From contig CM043964.1 of the NCBI GenBank assembly GCA_014529385.2, forward strand, positions 107,900,587 through 107,964,586: DNA of 64,000 bases, read 5' to 3'. Of the stretch, positions 25,681 through 37,345 are shown in pieces (the stretch's first letter is position 1; each line of letters opens with the position of its first letter). The translations under genes and the position numbers were made by a program. The notes under the pieces were generated by a model. The model was not told where the DNA came from. It did no database searches and was given only the letters and a program-made list of their open reading frames with translations. Source of the stretch: Adiantum capillus-veneris (lineage: Eukaryota; Streptophyta; Polypodiopsida; Polypodiales; Pteridaceae).

Positions 25681-25795
25681 AGGAGTAATGTAACTCCTCA
25701 TAAAACATTCATTGTAAAAGGAGTGATGTAGCTCCTCATAAAATATTCATTGTAAAAGGAGTGATGTAGCTCCTCATGAACATTTGTACATTCAA
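25681..25795. repeat. 43-bp tandem repeat, three units
   Basis: The unit aaaggagtgatgtagctcctc plus ataaaacattcattgt occurs three times. Each contains an inverted pair aggagt..actcct / agctcct. It lies about 110 bases before an LTR. Confidence 0.8.
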
Positions 25796-25905
25796 TGATT
25801 TTTATAATACAAAGATGGGTGTATATAGAGCTGTGGGTTTTTCCCTTGATCCCCCAAGAGTTTTTTCATCCACCCCACAGTTAGGGACCCTTATTTGAGC
25901 GGGGG

Positions 25906-26046
25906 TGTTGAGATTATATGTGAAGCAATATATGGCTTCTCTTTATATATCACCCATGCCCCCTCTATATATACATCACCTCATGTGTGTATTCTACACA
26001 CTTTGGGGTTCTATTTATCTGATCTCTCTCTCGCTCTCTCTCAACA
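25906..26046 (+). mobile_element. 141-bp LTR with polypurine tract
   Basis: The segment begins TGTTGAG and ends CTCAACA, perfect 7-base terminal inverted repeats of the TG...CA type. It is immediately preceded by a purine tract (gagcgggggtg). It contains two TATA-rich stretches (tttatatatc, ctatatatac). This fits the 3' LTR of a small copia or TRIM-like element whose internal region would lie to the left, perhaps including the minisatellites. No matching 5' LTR was recognised. Confidence 0.65.
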
Positions 26047-26049
26047 CTT

Positions 26050-28716
26050 AGCCCATATCATAACCTCTTGACCACCCACGAGCTATCTCACTCTCACTCC
26101 CGATCCCAATTACGATCGCATACTAAATCATTAAATCACAATCATGCAGCTTCCTCTAATAATTGAGGTTGTCTCCTAGAATAGCTAGGGGTGAAAGCAT
26201 GTTTAGTTGGTACCACTTTTTGCACCTTCTGGTGGTACCATCAATAGCACCTAGGTGGAGGAGAATTCAATGTTTTTCAAATTTGGAAAAAGAGGGAGAG
26301 GGAAATTCAAAATTTGCATGCAATATAATTTATGTACCTATAATCTAGATGCGTGCGAGCCATTATGAGGTGGAGTGGGTCCTCTTTTTTTGAACTTATA
26401 GTCATCATGGCTTAAACACTCCTTGTCCTCTTTCTCCTTTCCTCTCATGCAACTAGCTTGTCACTCGGACGCCCGCCTGGACTTGTGTGCCTACTCTGCT
26501 CCCATAGCTCATGCTTCCCCCATTGCATGTTGTAGTCATCACGCTCTACCTCCCCATTGCACCCGTCCCGCTCTGCTATAGTCCTCATGGAGCTCTGCAC
26601 CCATTGCCCTCGACACAAAAGCATAAAGGTTGGAGCAACATGCTCTACAAAGATGACTCCCACGAAGAACACTCCCTCCAGGAAGCGCAAAAACCAGACT
26701 CAGAGCACGGAGATGACACAGTAGGCGGCCCTACAACAAACACCACAGCACAATAGGCCCCCACAACAACCACCACATAGTAGACCCCTGCAACACATGC
26801 GACACAACAGACGCCTTCAACAATCATGACATAGCAGCCCCCTGCAACCAACATGACATTGCAGACCTAGCAACAAACATGATCGTTGAGACTCCCCCCT
26901 TCAAATGCATGCTGTTGACTGAAAAATCTGTTCAGAAAGGTAAGCTCTACATTGCATTTTGGTCGTGTCCATCATTAGGAAAGATATGAACGCTCGAGGG
27001 GCCCTTGTGGATTAAGGTTAATTACAGACTAGCCAATAGGAAGAGGGTGGTGGACACACTCTATAACCTTAAAAAAGTAGGGGGACAAGGTAGCTTTACA
27101 CCTCTTAATGGCCTCTTACCTAGTGAGAAGGTAAGGCAGGTGGCTAGGGGAAAGCGGGGGGGGGGGGGGGACCACTTTGACCTCTTTTCCCCCACTTTTT
27201 GGCTCGGATTTAACAATACACTAAAAATTTTAAATTTTCAAAAAATTTCAAATCTCAATTTTTCCCCCCTTAAAAGGTCCCCAAACCTATTTCATGGTCA
27301 AAGAAGTAATTTTTTACCTCCAAAAGGAAAAAAAATGCACTAAAAAACCAAAAAAATGTATTAAAATAATAATAATCAAAATATCATTTTCACCCTCCAA
27401 ACTCTTTTCAAACCTATTCTATAGCTAAAAAGTGATTTTCTCTTTCTACAAACCCTTTTCCAAGCTCTCCATTGTTGCAACAACCACATGCACCCCCTAT
27501 AGTCTAGCATTATCTCTTTGCTAGCTTTCTCCCACCTCCATTGTAGCACCAAGCAAGCTTCTCCCCCATCTCTCTTCCCCTTGCCCACCACATGGTTCCA
27601 CACCAAGCTAGCTCCTCTCCCTTCTCTCACCTCCATTAAAGCATGAAACAAGACCCTACTCATTCTACTTTCATTCACTCACACTACATGGAAACCTCTA
27701 CTTCTTAAGGTGGCAAAAGTATGAGCTCACATGAATTGCATACCAGAACAATAGGAGGTATGAATATTGAGTGAACATTGCAAGGGTTCATCTCCAACAT
27801 AAAGATAGAATGGTAAGAAAACTACCCTTGTAGCTTACATTCAGAGCTTAACTTCATCTCCATCTTTAAGTTTATTATGCTGTAGAGAATTAACCTCTTT
27901 ATGGATTTCAATGTTTAGGATTCACTCCTCATAACACTGAGTGGTGCTATTTTGTTGATGGCTTTGGTGCCCTATCTATAGTTGTGTAGCATGTGATTGA
28001 GTCTCACAATGCAAGTAAGTTGAGTCATCAAAGATTTTTCTTATAATTTTTTCTTTGTATAGTTGTCATTAGATTATTAGAATGGTATTTTTTCGTACTT
28101 TATAACTTTGTGCTTACATAATATGTTATTGACTTACATAGTCAACTTGTTTTGAGAGGACATGAGCAAGCAACCATGTGCAGAGATGAAAATCACTCTA
28201 TTTTTGTTCCATGAGGAACCTTTCACTACCATGTTAAAAGATTTTGATAAGAATAGAAGGATTTTTGTAGAATCTTGAACCAATAGGTACTCTCTAGGAG
28301 CTCTTAGAGAAGCCATCCATATAGTACTACTATCTTCCCTAGTGTCATAGACACACAAATACTCAAGTGTATATGAATATTAGATGAGGAAGACAAATAC
28401 TTGTAAGAGAAGCCTAACATCAACAACATTGTTCCCATTTGTAATTATTTTTTATGAGGTTGGGTTCCTCTATAAATGCAATATAAATATGTTTTTTGTT
28501 AAATGGTGTCGCATTGAGTGAGAGTATTTAATTTAGATTACTGGAGTTCCATGCAGATTTGAGAAATATTATTGACCTTTATGGATATTTTGATTTTCTT
28601 GTAAGATGTTTTCAAGTCTCAAGTCCTAATCACTCCACCATGAAAAAATTCAAGCAATATTTTGCTTTCAGTTTAATCATTAATGGTTATCCTCATTAAA
28701 GTGGATCATCACCTTT
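26050..28716. other. Intergenic stretch without recognised genes
   Basis: Contains a degenerate repeat of about 40 bp (gcaacaaacatgacatagcag type) at 26,740-26,885, a 14-base G run near 27,157-27,170, and a T/C-rich strand between 27,370 and 27,650. I see no coding motif. Confidence 0.5.
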
Positions 28717-29034
28717 GTAAAGATTTCCTCATTTGGGGATGTTGAATATATATCATTGGCAACGTTTCACAAGTTGAGAAAGCTAATTCTTGCTTTCCAA
28801 CATGTTATTGCTTCCATACTATGCCTATGCCAAGCTTGACTTAGAGAAATGACAACTTGAGATGGAGGTGTCAATGTAAAGATTTCCTCATTTGGGGATG
28901 TTGAATATATATCATTGGCAACGTTTCACAAGTTGAGAAAGCTAATTCTTGCTTTCCAACATGTTATTGCTTCCATACTATGCCTATGCCAAGCTTGACT
29001 TAGAGAAATGACAACTTGAGATGGAGGTGTCAAT
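28717..29034. repeat. Perfect 159-bp tandem duplication
   Basis: 28,717-28,875 and 28,876-29,034 are identical as far as I can read, beginning gtaaagatttcctcatttgg and ending ggaggtgtcaat. The absence of mismatches, unlike every other repeat here, implies a recent event or an assembly duplication. Confidence 0.9.
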
Positions 29035-29658
29035 GTATAGAGGTGACATATTATTGATTCGTGTTTCATCATACATATATTGTAAAGCCTTTGAGTTTCC
29101 ACCTTTTTGAGTAGTGTTGACAAGTTTTTGGTATTAAATGTTCTTAAATATACCTATTCATTATCTATTGGTAGCTATTTCTTTGGTAGTGCTAAAGATG
29201 ATACCAATAGCTATCACCTTGTGAACTTAGCTGTTAAATTGCGGATTTAATTTGTACTATGTAGCTCATTTGGATAGAGAAAGTGTAAACATAAATTATA
29301 GATACATGCATTGTTAACATAGAAGATATGTACCACTCAAGCCTATGTAAACTGCTAATCAAGAAACTCCTTTGGTTGGATACTGTAACAATAGGGGTCA
29401 CATGTGGTTTCAAATACCAAAGAAATGGCTTAACCAAAACATTCCCAAGAACACAAGGTGGACACAAGGAAGTAAAAATGGGCTCCTTGTTTAAAGGACC
29501 CTGGAAAAGGTAAGATGAACCTAAAATTTAATTTTTCAAGCACATTATGTCTTCCTTCAACTCAACTTACTAGTTTCCTGTACCAAAACGCCAAATCACA
29601 TTGGACAATATAAAAATCTAGTCTCATGATGCATAAACATATGGTTTCACTATATGTT

Positions 29659-29845
29659 AATATTTTTGGTAACCTAAGGGGTAAACAAAACTAGAAAATG
29701 TAAAAAAAAGGGTGGCCACAAGGGCATGCAGGTGAGCCATCCAAAATTGTTGGATGGACCATCTGCGCACCCTTGTGACCACCCTTTTTTTTTTCATTTT
29801 CTAGCTTTGTTTGCCCCTTAGGATAGCAAAAATTTTAATATTTGA
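29659..29845. mobile_element. Fold-back (MITE-like) element with arms of about 85 bp
   Basis: The left arm includes taaggggtaaacaaaactag, an A-run, then gggtggccacaaggg and gagccatcca. The right arm is its reverse complement with few mismatches (tggatggacc, cccttgtgaccaccc, T-run, ctagctttgtttgcccctta). The loop is about 10 bases (aaattgt). Outer similarity (ttaatattttt / aaaattttaa) extends the arms slightly. It has no coding capacity, and the transposon superfamily is not determinable. Confidence 0.8.
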
Positions 29846-29949
29846 TTTAAATTTAACTCTTCATGGCCAGAAGCACTTAACTTAAAACACATGAATAATC
29901 CGAAAGCCAAATGACTATGGAGATAGTAGACACAACTCTTAATCATTTT

Positions 29950-31160
29950 GTCATTGCAAAGTCATCTGAAATGATGTGAGCCTCTACAGCTTCTTGAACA
30001 GCCTCCAACGCAAAGAGACCATCGGAGTTAAACGTGACCTCCAAACCCTGTTTAACCATCTAACCAACAGAACCAAATTCTTTATGATATTAGGTACATA
30101 TAGTACATCAAGAAGGTACTTTACTTTACCATCTGTCATAGACAATGGTATATTTTTTGTATTCATAATGGGATGTGTAGTATCATTTAGTCTCTACATA
30201 GCCACAACTTTGAAAACTTTGCATTTCTTTGAACCACTCACCGTTACTAGTCATGTGATTTGATGCACCCGAATCCACATACCAGACATTATCACTTGAT
30301 TTTGCCACATTTGTAGACATAGTATTTAACATGCATTGTGCCTCAAATAGCCTCTCAAGCTCATTTACATTCCCACTAGTAGTTGCATAACTATTTTTCT
30401 ACCTCCTGTTTTTGCATGGACAGCCGTTCAAAATGACCATGTCTCCTACAACCCCAACATACAACATTTCCATATAAATTTGTATTGCTACGATGCGCAT
30501 TACCATGACTTCTTGGACTCCCCCTACCTCAAAAATTTCCTTGATCACCTGTGTTCTATCTATGGTCATTATTGTAGTGATGTGTTTGGTAGGATCCTCT
30601 TCCTCGACCAACTCCATGACCTAAACTGTATCCTCTTCCTCTTCCCTTGTCTTGTGAAAACTAAGAATATTCTACCCTCTTATATAGAGCAGTCTTCCTC
30701 AGGTTTCTTCACTTTCATAATTAGTAAGAAGACCAAATTTGTAAACGTGGAAATGTTCTCACGAAGATGGATACTAGTCATAAACTATTTGTATTTTGGA
30801 CCAAACCTTGCATACATACTTCCACCTTTCCATCATCATCAACTGTAACACCATATGATTCAAGGGAGTCACATATGTTTTCTATCTTCAATGAATAGTC
30901 ATTGATAGACATGTTTGCCTTCTACATTGTATTCAACTTATTCTTCAACTACAACTTCCTTGCCTTTGTGCTCGTCACATCCAACAACAATAAAGTGTTC
31001 CAAACATCCTTAGGGGTGTGTGAAATATTGTATGTGCCCAATCATAGTGTCTTGCACACACACAAAAAGACAATAATTGATCTTTCAAGCTCCTTGGTTC
31101 CAATCTTTAAACACCTTTATCTCCAATAGCAATTGAACCTTCCTCTGGTAACACCTCATG
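29950..31160 (-). pseudogene. Antisense copia gag-protease remnant
   Basis: On the minus strand, from about 31,130 leftward, gag-like sequence decays into GRGRGYSLGHGVGRGRGSY near 30,600 and a degenerate zinc knuckle (CWGCRRHGHFERL) near 30,420-30,460. The aspartic-protease motif VDSGASNHM is clear at 30,252-30,281, and GKVKYLLDVLYVPNIIKNL follows at 30,060-30,140. Gag, knuckle, protease and this post-protease motif, in that order, define a Ty1/copia polyprotein start. Several frameshifts and stops interrupt it, and integrase and reverse transcriptase are absent. Confidence 0.75.
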
Positions 31161-31456
31161 ATCTCCATCAATGTAATCCTAACAACCTTTAACCATAAGT
31201 AAATTGATCACTCTAAACTTGTTAGAGAATCAATTACTTACTTAATTTAATTATGAAAGGAGATAGTTTGCTTGCCTTAAGAGAAAGATAGCAAGGAGAA
31301 TATAGGTTGTACATGATGATTTCTTTGCACAAATACAAATTAAAATCACTACAATCATGCATATAATTCAAAGGATGGAGAAGAAGAAACTTTCATTGGC
31401 TTGGATTTGCATCCATAGCTAAGAGATTGAGCATATAGTGCATCTCTAGAGATCCC

Positions 31457-31459
<3 letters not shown>

Positions 31460-31516
<57 letters not shown>
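31460..31516. repeat. (GA)n microsatellite
   Basis: About 25 GA units with one ggga interruption. Confidence 0.9.
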
Positions 31517-31711
31517 TTTCTTTGCACTTGAGAAAGTTTGTTAGAGGAGCAAGAGAGCCAAAAATCCATTGAGTCCCCCCTTTTATGTTTATGCTAGTGT
31601 GCAACTAGTCTTGGATTAGAATGCTTCACACGACCAATGAGGTCGAAACACCTCATAATACAAGGGAAGCATGTTCTAACAGTTTTCCTAGCTTGCTATG
31701 CAAAAAAAAAA

Positions 31712-31712
<1 letters not shown>

Positions 31713-31743
<31 letters not shown>
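31713..31743. repeat. Poly-C tract of 31 bases
   Basis: Preceded by A10-T. It is similar in form to the C/A homopolymer pairs in the GTPase intron, but with the A run upstream. Confidence 0.9.
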
Positions 31744-31746
<3 letters not shown>

Positions 31747-31749
31747 CTT

Positions 31750-32765
31750 CTTGGGAATATTCTTGGAAAGTGGAGGCACAATACACATTCACAAAAACTT
31801 GTTAAGCTCACACAAGGCAAGTGTATGCTACTTTGGACATGTGGTCTAGCCAAGCTTAGTAAACAAAGACTATAGTCAACTTACTAAAGAAGGAAGGACT
31901 GATCCAACCTTAGTCTTAAGCCTTACCACTATTGAGGGAAAATCTTGGGCTATACTTGAAAGTTTTTCCTTGTTCAGTTTTTGCCACTCATTGGGTGAAA
32001 GCGTGGTTTGGTGGTACAAAAAAAGGACCTATTTTACTTCTACCAATGAAAAGGTGGGGACTTGTAAAATTTTTGTAATTTAGGTCAACTTTTAGGACCT
32101 TGTGTTTTTAGATTCTCCTTTTGAAGATCTATCCACTGTTATATAGTATAATAGGTAGTTTTTCATGTGACATGTAGAGATTGTAGCTTAAAAATTTGTC
32201 AAAGGTGCTGTCAAGGACAATCCTTTTTGTACCATCGAAGGTGCTTTTAGCCCATTACTTGCTCGTTAAATGATATAACCAAAGAAAACCCTTGATGGCA
32301 CACTTACTGAAGCAACCAAACGAGCACATATCATGCACTCACATCCCCTCTAACCAACTTTTTCCAACTGTCCAATCCGGTAGAGATCTACAAACCACTT
32401 TTACCCTTAAACTGCCATATCTTGCACTCCATAGCTCTGATTAAGGAGCCATCTAGAACAGCTAGATTACACTTTGAGGCCCATCTCTGGTACTTCCATT
32501 TCTAACTTGAACTCTTAGACTAACCACCTTTGATAGGAATCCTAGCAGAGCGCCTTCGACTCAATAACCACATAAAGCATACACACCTGCTACTCTTTTC
32601 CTACCCTTTGCCTTCATATCTGCCTTGCCACTTTAGCACGTACTTGTAGGAACACATAGCTTTGCCTTTCACTATTCATAACATTGACCAAATTTAGTTG
32701 TACCAATTTCCCGTTGAGTAGATCTAGACTCTCAGTTCAACAATTGGTTATTTCCCATAGTGGTG
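31750..32765. other. Intergenic stretch without recognised genes
   Basis: No coding motif, long repeat or RNA gene was recognised on either strand. Confidence 0.4.
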
Positions 32766-32769
32766 GTCC

Positions 32770-34806
32770 CAAAAAAAAAAAGGGAAACTCACGGTATGTG
32801 TGGATTAGAGAAATATGAAAGCTCATACTATCAAAGACCATTGCCTCTACAATTCATATATATGATGCTTGATGAGATAGTTGGACATGAGATGTATAAA
32901 TTTCTAGATGGTTATAGTGTATATAATTAGTTGAAGATTGCACCAAAAGATAGAGGCAAAATGACTTTCATAGCTGAATGGAGAGCATTATGTATGTGGC
33001 TATGCCATTTGGGTTATATAATGCTCTGGCAGCATTCTAAAGATGCATGATGGAAACAGTCAGTGAGTTCTTGTGCAAATTTTTAGACATCTTTGTGGAT
33101 GATTTAACCTTCTTTTCATCTATATAGATGCATCTACTATTCATGGAGATGATGTTTCAAAGATTTAGGGGAAAGAGGACCTGTCTGAATCCTTTCAAAT
33201 AACTATTCATGGTCTAGAAGGGATAGCCATGTGGTCATGTGGTATCAAAATTGTAATTGAAATGGCTAAACATAAGACAAAACATATCAAGAAGGCTAGA
33301 GCACCAACAACTATGTTTGAGCTTAGTTCATTTCTAGCATACATTAACTATTATCTGATTTCATTCATGTGTTTGTAGCTAAGGCACCTCTCCTATATGA
33401 CCTAATCCAAAAAAAATGTAAGTTTACTTGGTCACCTAAATGTGAAGCCGCTTTCTAATCTCTTAAAAGTTCCCATCGGCACAAAGGTAATTTTTTTCCA
33501 AATGGATTGGGATTCTATTTTCCATGTTCATGCTAATTCTTATTGTATGGCGATGTGGACTATTTTGGTTCAACCCTATGGGCAAACTAATTACCCTATG
33601 TACTTTTCCAATCAAAGATTTAGTAAGGCAAAACAAGGGTGTTCAACCATGGAAAGAGAGGAACTAGGAATGGTGTTTAATGTCACAAAGCATAAACAAT
33701 ACTTTTTTGAAAATCTCTTTCATATTTATGTTGTTCATCAGGCTCTACTTTATTTGATTAATTCGGTGGGAGGTGTTCACTATATGTAAAACCTATATAT
33801 CATGTGTGTTTACAGACTATTTATAAAGCCCCTTATCTTTGATTTTTTCACAATAAAAGGAACCCTTATCCTATTCAAACTATGAAAAAAAATTCAAAAT
33901 CATTTTTCATCTCTCTTTTGTTTATGAAAATATAGAATACAATAACCCCTAATGTTGGACCCATATAATAATTTTTTTAAAAAGTGTACCCCCAAGTCCA
34001 CTAGTAAGTTTTTCATTCAAGGAAGGTTAATCAGATGGATGATGTTCCTACTAGAATTTGATTTCAAAAACTTTCATGATCCTAGTAAGACACTGTGGTT
34101 TAGACTTCCTATTTAGAAGAACAAAAGTTATATCATTGATATCCCTAAATAGAGGAATCACTAGATGTTGAATTGTTTCAGACAATGACTATGCATGAGC
34201 AAGATCCAGAGTGGCAAGGTGTGTATGACTTTTGCAATATGGTGGAATACCATATAATTTGTCAAAGTTTGGGGATTTAGAACCTACTTTTTAAGATCTT
34301 TTCAATGATATATTGGTTGATAGGGTTTTGACAAAGCGTATATGTATTTCATTGGGTTTCCCACTTTGGACTAAGAGAGGCAAAGTTAAACCTCCTTATA
34401 GAGCTTCTTTGAGAGTCCAAATTTTACCTAATGGAATGACACATGAAAAATTTATGTGGATACTTCTCTTCTCACATCTTGTAGAAGAATATTCTTCAAG
34501 ATCATTTATGGTGGCAGAGTATGATATCATATGATAGATTTTTTTGCAAGACATGTGACATTTGTGAGAGAATGTGTAGGCTAATAGTAGTGGGCATGAC
34601 ATCTGTGATCACTATTCAACACAAGGAAATATTTTTGAATTGGGCTCTTGATACTATGGGAGCTTTTAATACTTTCACATCAAGAGAGAGTACATATATA
34701 ATCATGGAGACATGCTATGTCAACAAGTGGGTGGGTGGAATCCAATGCATTGTCAAATAATATAGCCAAGTCATAATCTTGGTTCATCTATGAGGATATC
34801 AATTGT
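32770..34806 (+). pseudogene. Gypsy pol remnant A: reverse transcriptase, RNase H, integrase start
   Basis: Ty3/gypsy polyprotein in decay on the plus strand. RT begins GKLTVCVD (32,781) and continues LDEIVGHEMYKFLDGYS, IAPKDRGKMTFIAEW, then IFVDDLTFFS (33,085-33,125), retaining the catalytic DD. RNase H is at 33,490-33,770 (FHVHANSYCMAMWTIL, STMEREELGMV, HQALLYLIN). Integrase core starts at 34,640 (NWALDTMGAF, YVNKWVGG). Stops and frameshifts are frequent. The integrase is cut at about 34,806 and its C-terminal part resumes at about 38,905, so another element split it. It belongs to the same family as the element at 49,262-51,543. Confidence 0.8.
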
Positions 34807-34869
34807 CGATGTGAGACCAGAGGGAGTCTAGAACCTGTCTCTCCACCCTAACTCTAAAGGGAGACACCC

Positions 34870-35786
34870 CCAATATCGATTTTTCATTTGACATTTCTGG
34901 CAATACAAGATATGGTCTTGAACATACCAATGTAAACTTCGCCCTTAAAAATGTTATTGTATGAGTGCATAAGTTCTCTTTATGCCTAGGTGACCTACAC
35001 TAGGACTGTCATGACATTCTTAAAGAACTTTCAATGAATGTTTGAGCCTATTGGTACACAAACTCTCCCCTTGTGGAGTTGGTACCCATCATCTATGGAA
35101 AAATTCTTCCATCTCTCTAGCTCATCACTCAAAATACGAGGACTGTGTATGGAGGTTAAAGACACACTACCAATGTTGGATTAAAAAGGAGTCCTTATTT
35201 TCACTTGGCTCCACACATTTAAGTATGCTCATATTTTCCCTTGAGAGATTCCAAAAAGTCACTTTGAAGCTCAGTGAAATCAATAGAGTTAATCTTAGGC
35301 ATACAACTAAGAGCATCAACTACCACATTGTATCATCCTTTAATATATTGGAGCTTTGCATAAAAAATCTCAGTTCACCTGGCGTTTCAACGCTTCAAAT
35401 CTATTTGTTGTGTAAAAATTATTTTACACTTTCATGGTCAAACACAATCTCAAACTGAGCTCCATACAAATAATGTTACCACGTTTTCAAAGCAGACACT
35501 ATTGCATACAGTTCTCTTTTGTAAGCAAAAGAATTCTACTCTAAAAAATCAAGCTTCCTACTTTCAAATGCAATTGGCCTTTCCTCATGTAGAAGGAATG
35601 CTCCAATAACATGGACCATTTCTAGCACGAATGGTTTCAAAGGATACCCAAAAGCTATAGGAGCTGCAACTAATGTGTCCTTGAGAGCATCAGAAATTTT
35701 ATGTTGAGCTTCTCCCCACTAAAAGGTTCTCGCCTTGGCTTTCATCTGGTCCGTCATCAAAATTGAGATATGAGCATAGTTTTTTA
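34870..35786 (-). pseudogene. RNase H and integrase zinc-binding part of the nested gypsy element
   Basis: 35,720-35,440 (minus) reads APIAFGYPLKPFVLEM, GAFLLHEERPIAFESRKL, FAYKRELYAIVSALKTW, then FEIVFDHESVK: the gypsy RNase H. VVDALSCMP near 35,300 is the tether motif. HDSPSVGHLGIKRTYALI (about 35,015-34,960) and YCQKCQM (about 34,905-34,885) are the HHCC integrase N-terminus. The integrase core is missing because the sequence ends at the LTR-like stump. Confidence 0.75.
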
Positions 35787-36294
35787 TTAATAAAAACATG
35801 CAAATCCCAATAAAATTTCTATCTCTTTTAGATTTCTAAGAGAAGGCCATCTCTTAATGGCATCAACCTTGGATTTATCCCTATGTAGACTAGCAACTGA
35901 AATCACACGCCTAGAATAGTGAATTTTCTTGAGAAAATCACACTTGGATCCTTTGGTATATAACTTATTTTTCCATAACAGTTCAAACACATGATTTAGA
36001 TGATGTAAATGCTCCTCTTCAGAGACACTATACATTAGAATTTCATTGAGGAAAATGATAATAAACTTGCCTATATATGGTTTCAAGACACTGTCCATAA
36101 GTGTCATGAAAGTTGTTGGTGCAATCCAAAGAGCATATCGAAAACTCATAGTGTCCAAACCTTGTTTGGAAAGCAGTTTTGGGTATATTAGCAAGTCTAA
36201 TACGTACTTGATAATACCTTGACCACAACTCTATCTTTGTAAAGATATGAGCATGGGTGAGCTTATTAAATAACTCATCCACTCTTGACAACAT
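35787..36294 (-). pseudogene. Reverse transcriptase of the nested gypsy element
   Basis: Minus strand 36,294-36,043 reads VDELFNKLTHAHIFTKIEL, YYQVRI, IPKTAFQTRFGHYEF. The overlapping frame from 36,194 continues with TFMTLMDSVLKPYIGKF, then FLNEILMYS, HLNHVFELLWKNKLY and KVDAIKRWPS. The order matches Ty3/gypsy RT. The catalytic Y/F-x-DD is replaced by FLNE, so the enzyme is inactive even apart from the frameshift. Confidence 0.8.
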
Positions 36295-36900
36295 AATTAT
36301 TTTCTTAACAGTAACAATGTTGAGTCCTTAGGAATATACACACATGCACATATTGCAGTCCTTTTTCTTCATTAAAAAGATGGAAGAGTCATAAGGTGAA
36401 TGCTGGGTTGCATAAATGCTCTACTAAGGTATTTAAAAACTGAAGTTCCACCTTAGTAGCCTCAAAATGACTCGCTCTATAGGTGGTTTACTTATGAGCT
36501 TACTACCTGCAACCATGTCTATGCCATGTTGCACAACACATGTCAATGGTAACCTTGGTGAAAAATCATTTGAGAATACATCTTTGTATTCCATTAATAA
36601 ATCTTTTAACTTATTAGCAACATTTACTTATTTTGGTGGGAGAGAAGTAGCCATTGTTGGAAGAGGAGAGGGAGAATCATGCTGTGCTGAGGAATTGTGA
36701 TTTAAAACATTATCAACATTTGATAAAAAATGAAGACAAATGTCCCCTAGGCCCCTTGGGCTTCTCGGATACATAAGATGTAGCTACTATAAATCTTCTC
36801 TTCTTATGTCCATGTTGTGTTCATGCATTTATATAAGGGGTGCCAAAAATGTGAGTGTTATGTAATGCTTTTTTAGCGGATCGTCAAGCATCTTTGGGTA

Positions 36901-37345
36901 CTAGGTTTTAACACGCTTTTGAAGTGCTGATGTCAATCCATGAATGAACCCACGTACTTGATGAAAGGTATGAAGACTCTCTAGCTTGAGAATCACATCA
37001 TGATAGTGCAAGATATACTCCAATAGTGTCGTATCTTGGTGCATATATAGAACACTTGTCCCATGCTGGCCAATTTTTACCCCCTTCACTTGTGTGCAAA
37101 AATTCCTTTTAAACACATTCTTGAAGCCTTTGCAAGTATGTAATATGATACCCTTCTCCTTGAACGAGATCCACCATTTGTAGGCCTTACCCTCTAGTGT
37201 TAGTCTTCTTTGTAGTGCCTTGATTGCATCTCAAGTGTGTTGAAGATCATGAATCCCATCCCATTTTCTCCTGAACATATTCACAATATATTTTTTGTGC
37301 TCCCTTTCCACCCCTCTAAAACTTGGTGGCTTGGTATCCTTAAAT
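36901..37345 (-). pseudogene. Gag of the nested gypsy element
   Basis: Minus-strand frames read KPPSFRGVEREHKK, GKAYKWWISF, VFKRNFCTQ, LHYHDVILKLESLHTF and VRGFIHGLTSALQKRVKT. This is the pattern of the plant gypsy retrotransposon gag domain (substrate motif, W-rich centre, F..GL end). One or two stops interrupt it. Confidence 0.65.

Noticed and set aside
26445-26854. Valine/cysteine-rich minus-strand ORFs
   Set aside because: Product of a degenerate 40-bp repeat rich in caacaac on the plus strand.
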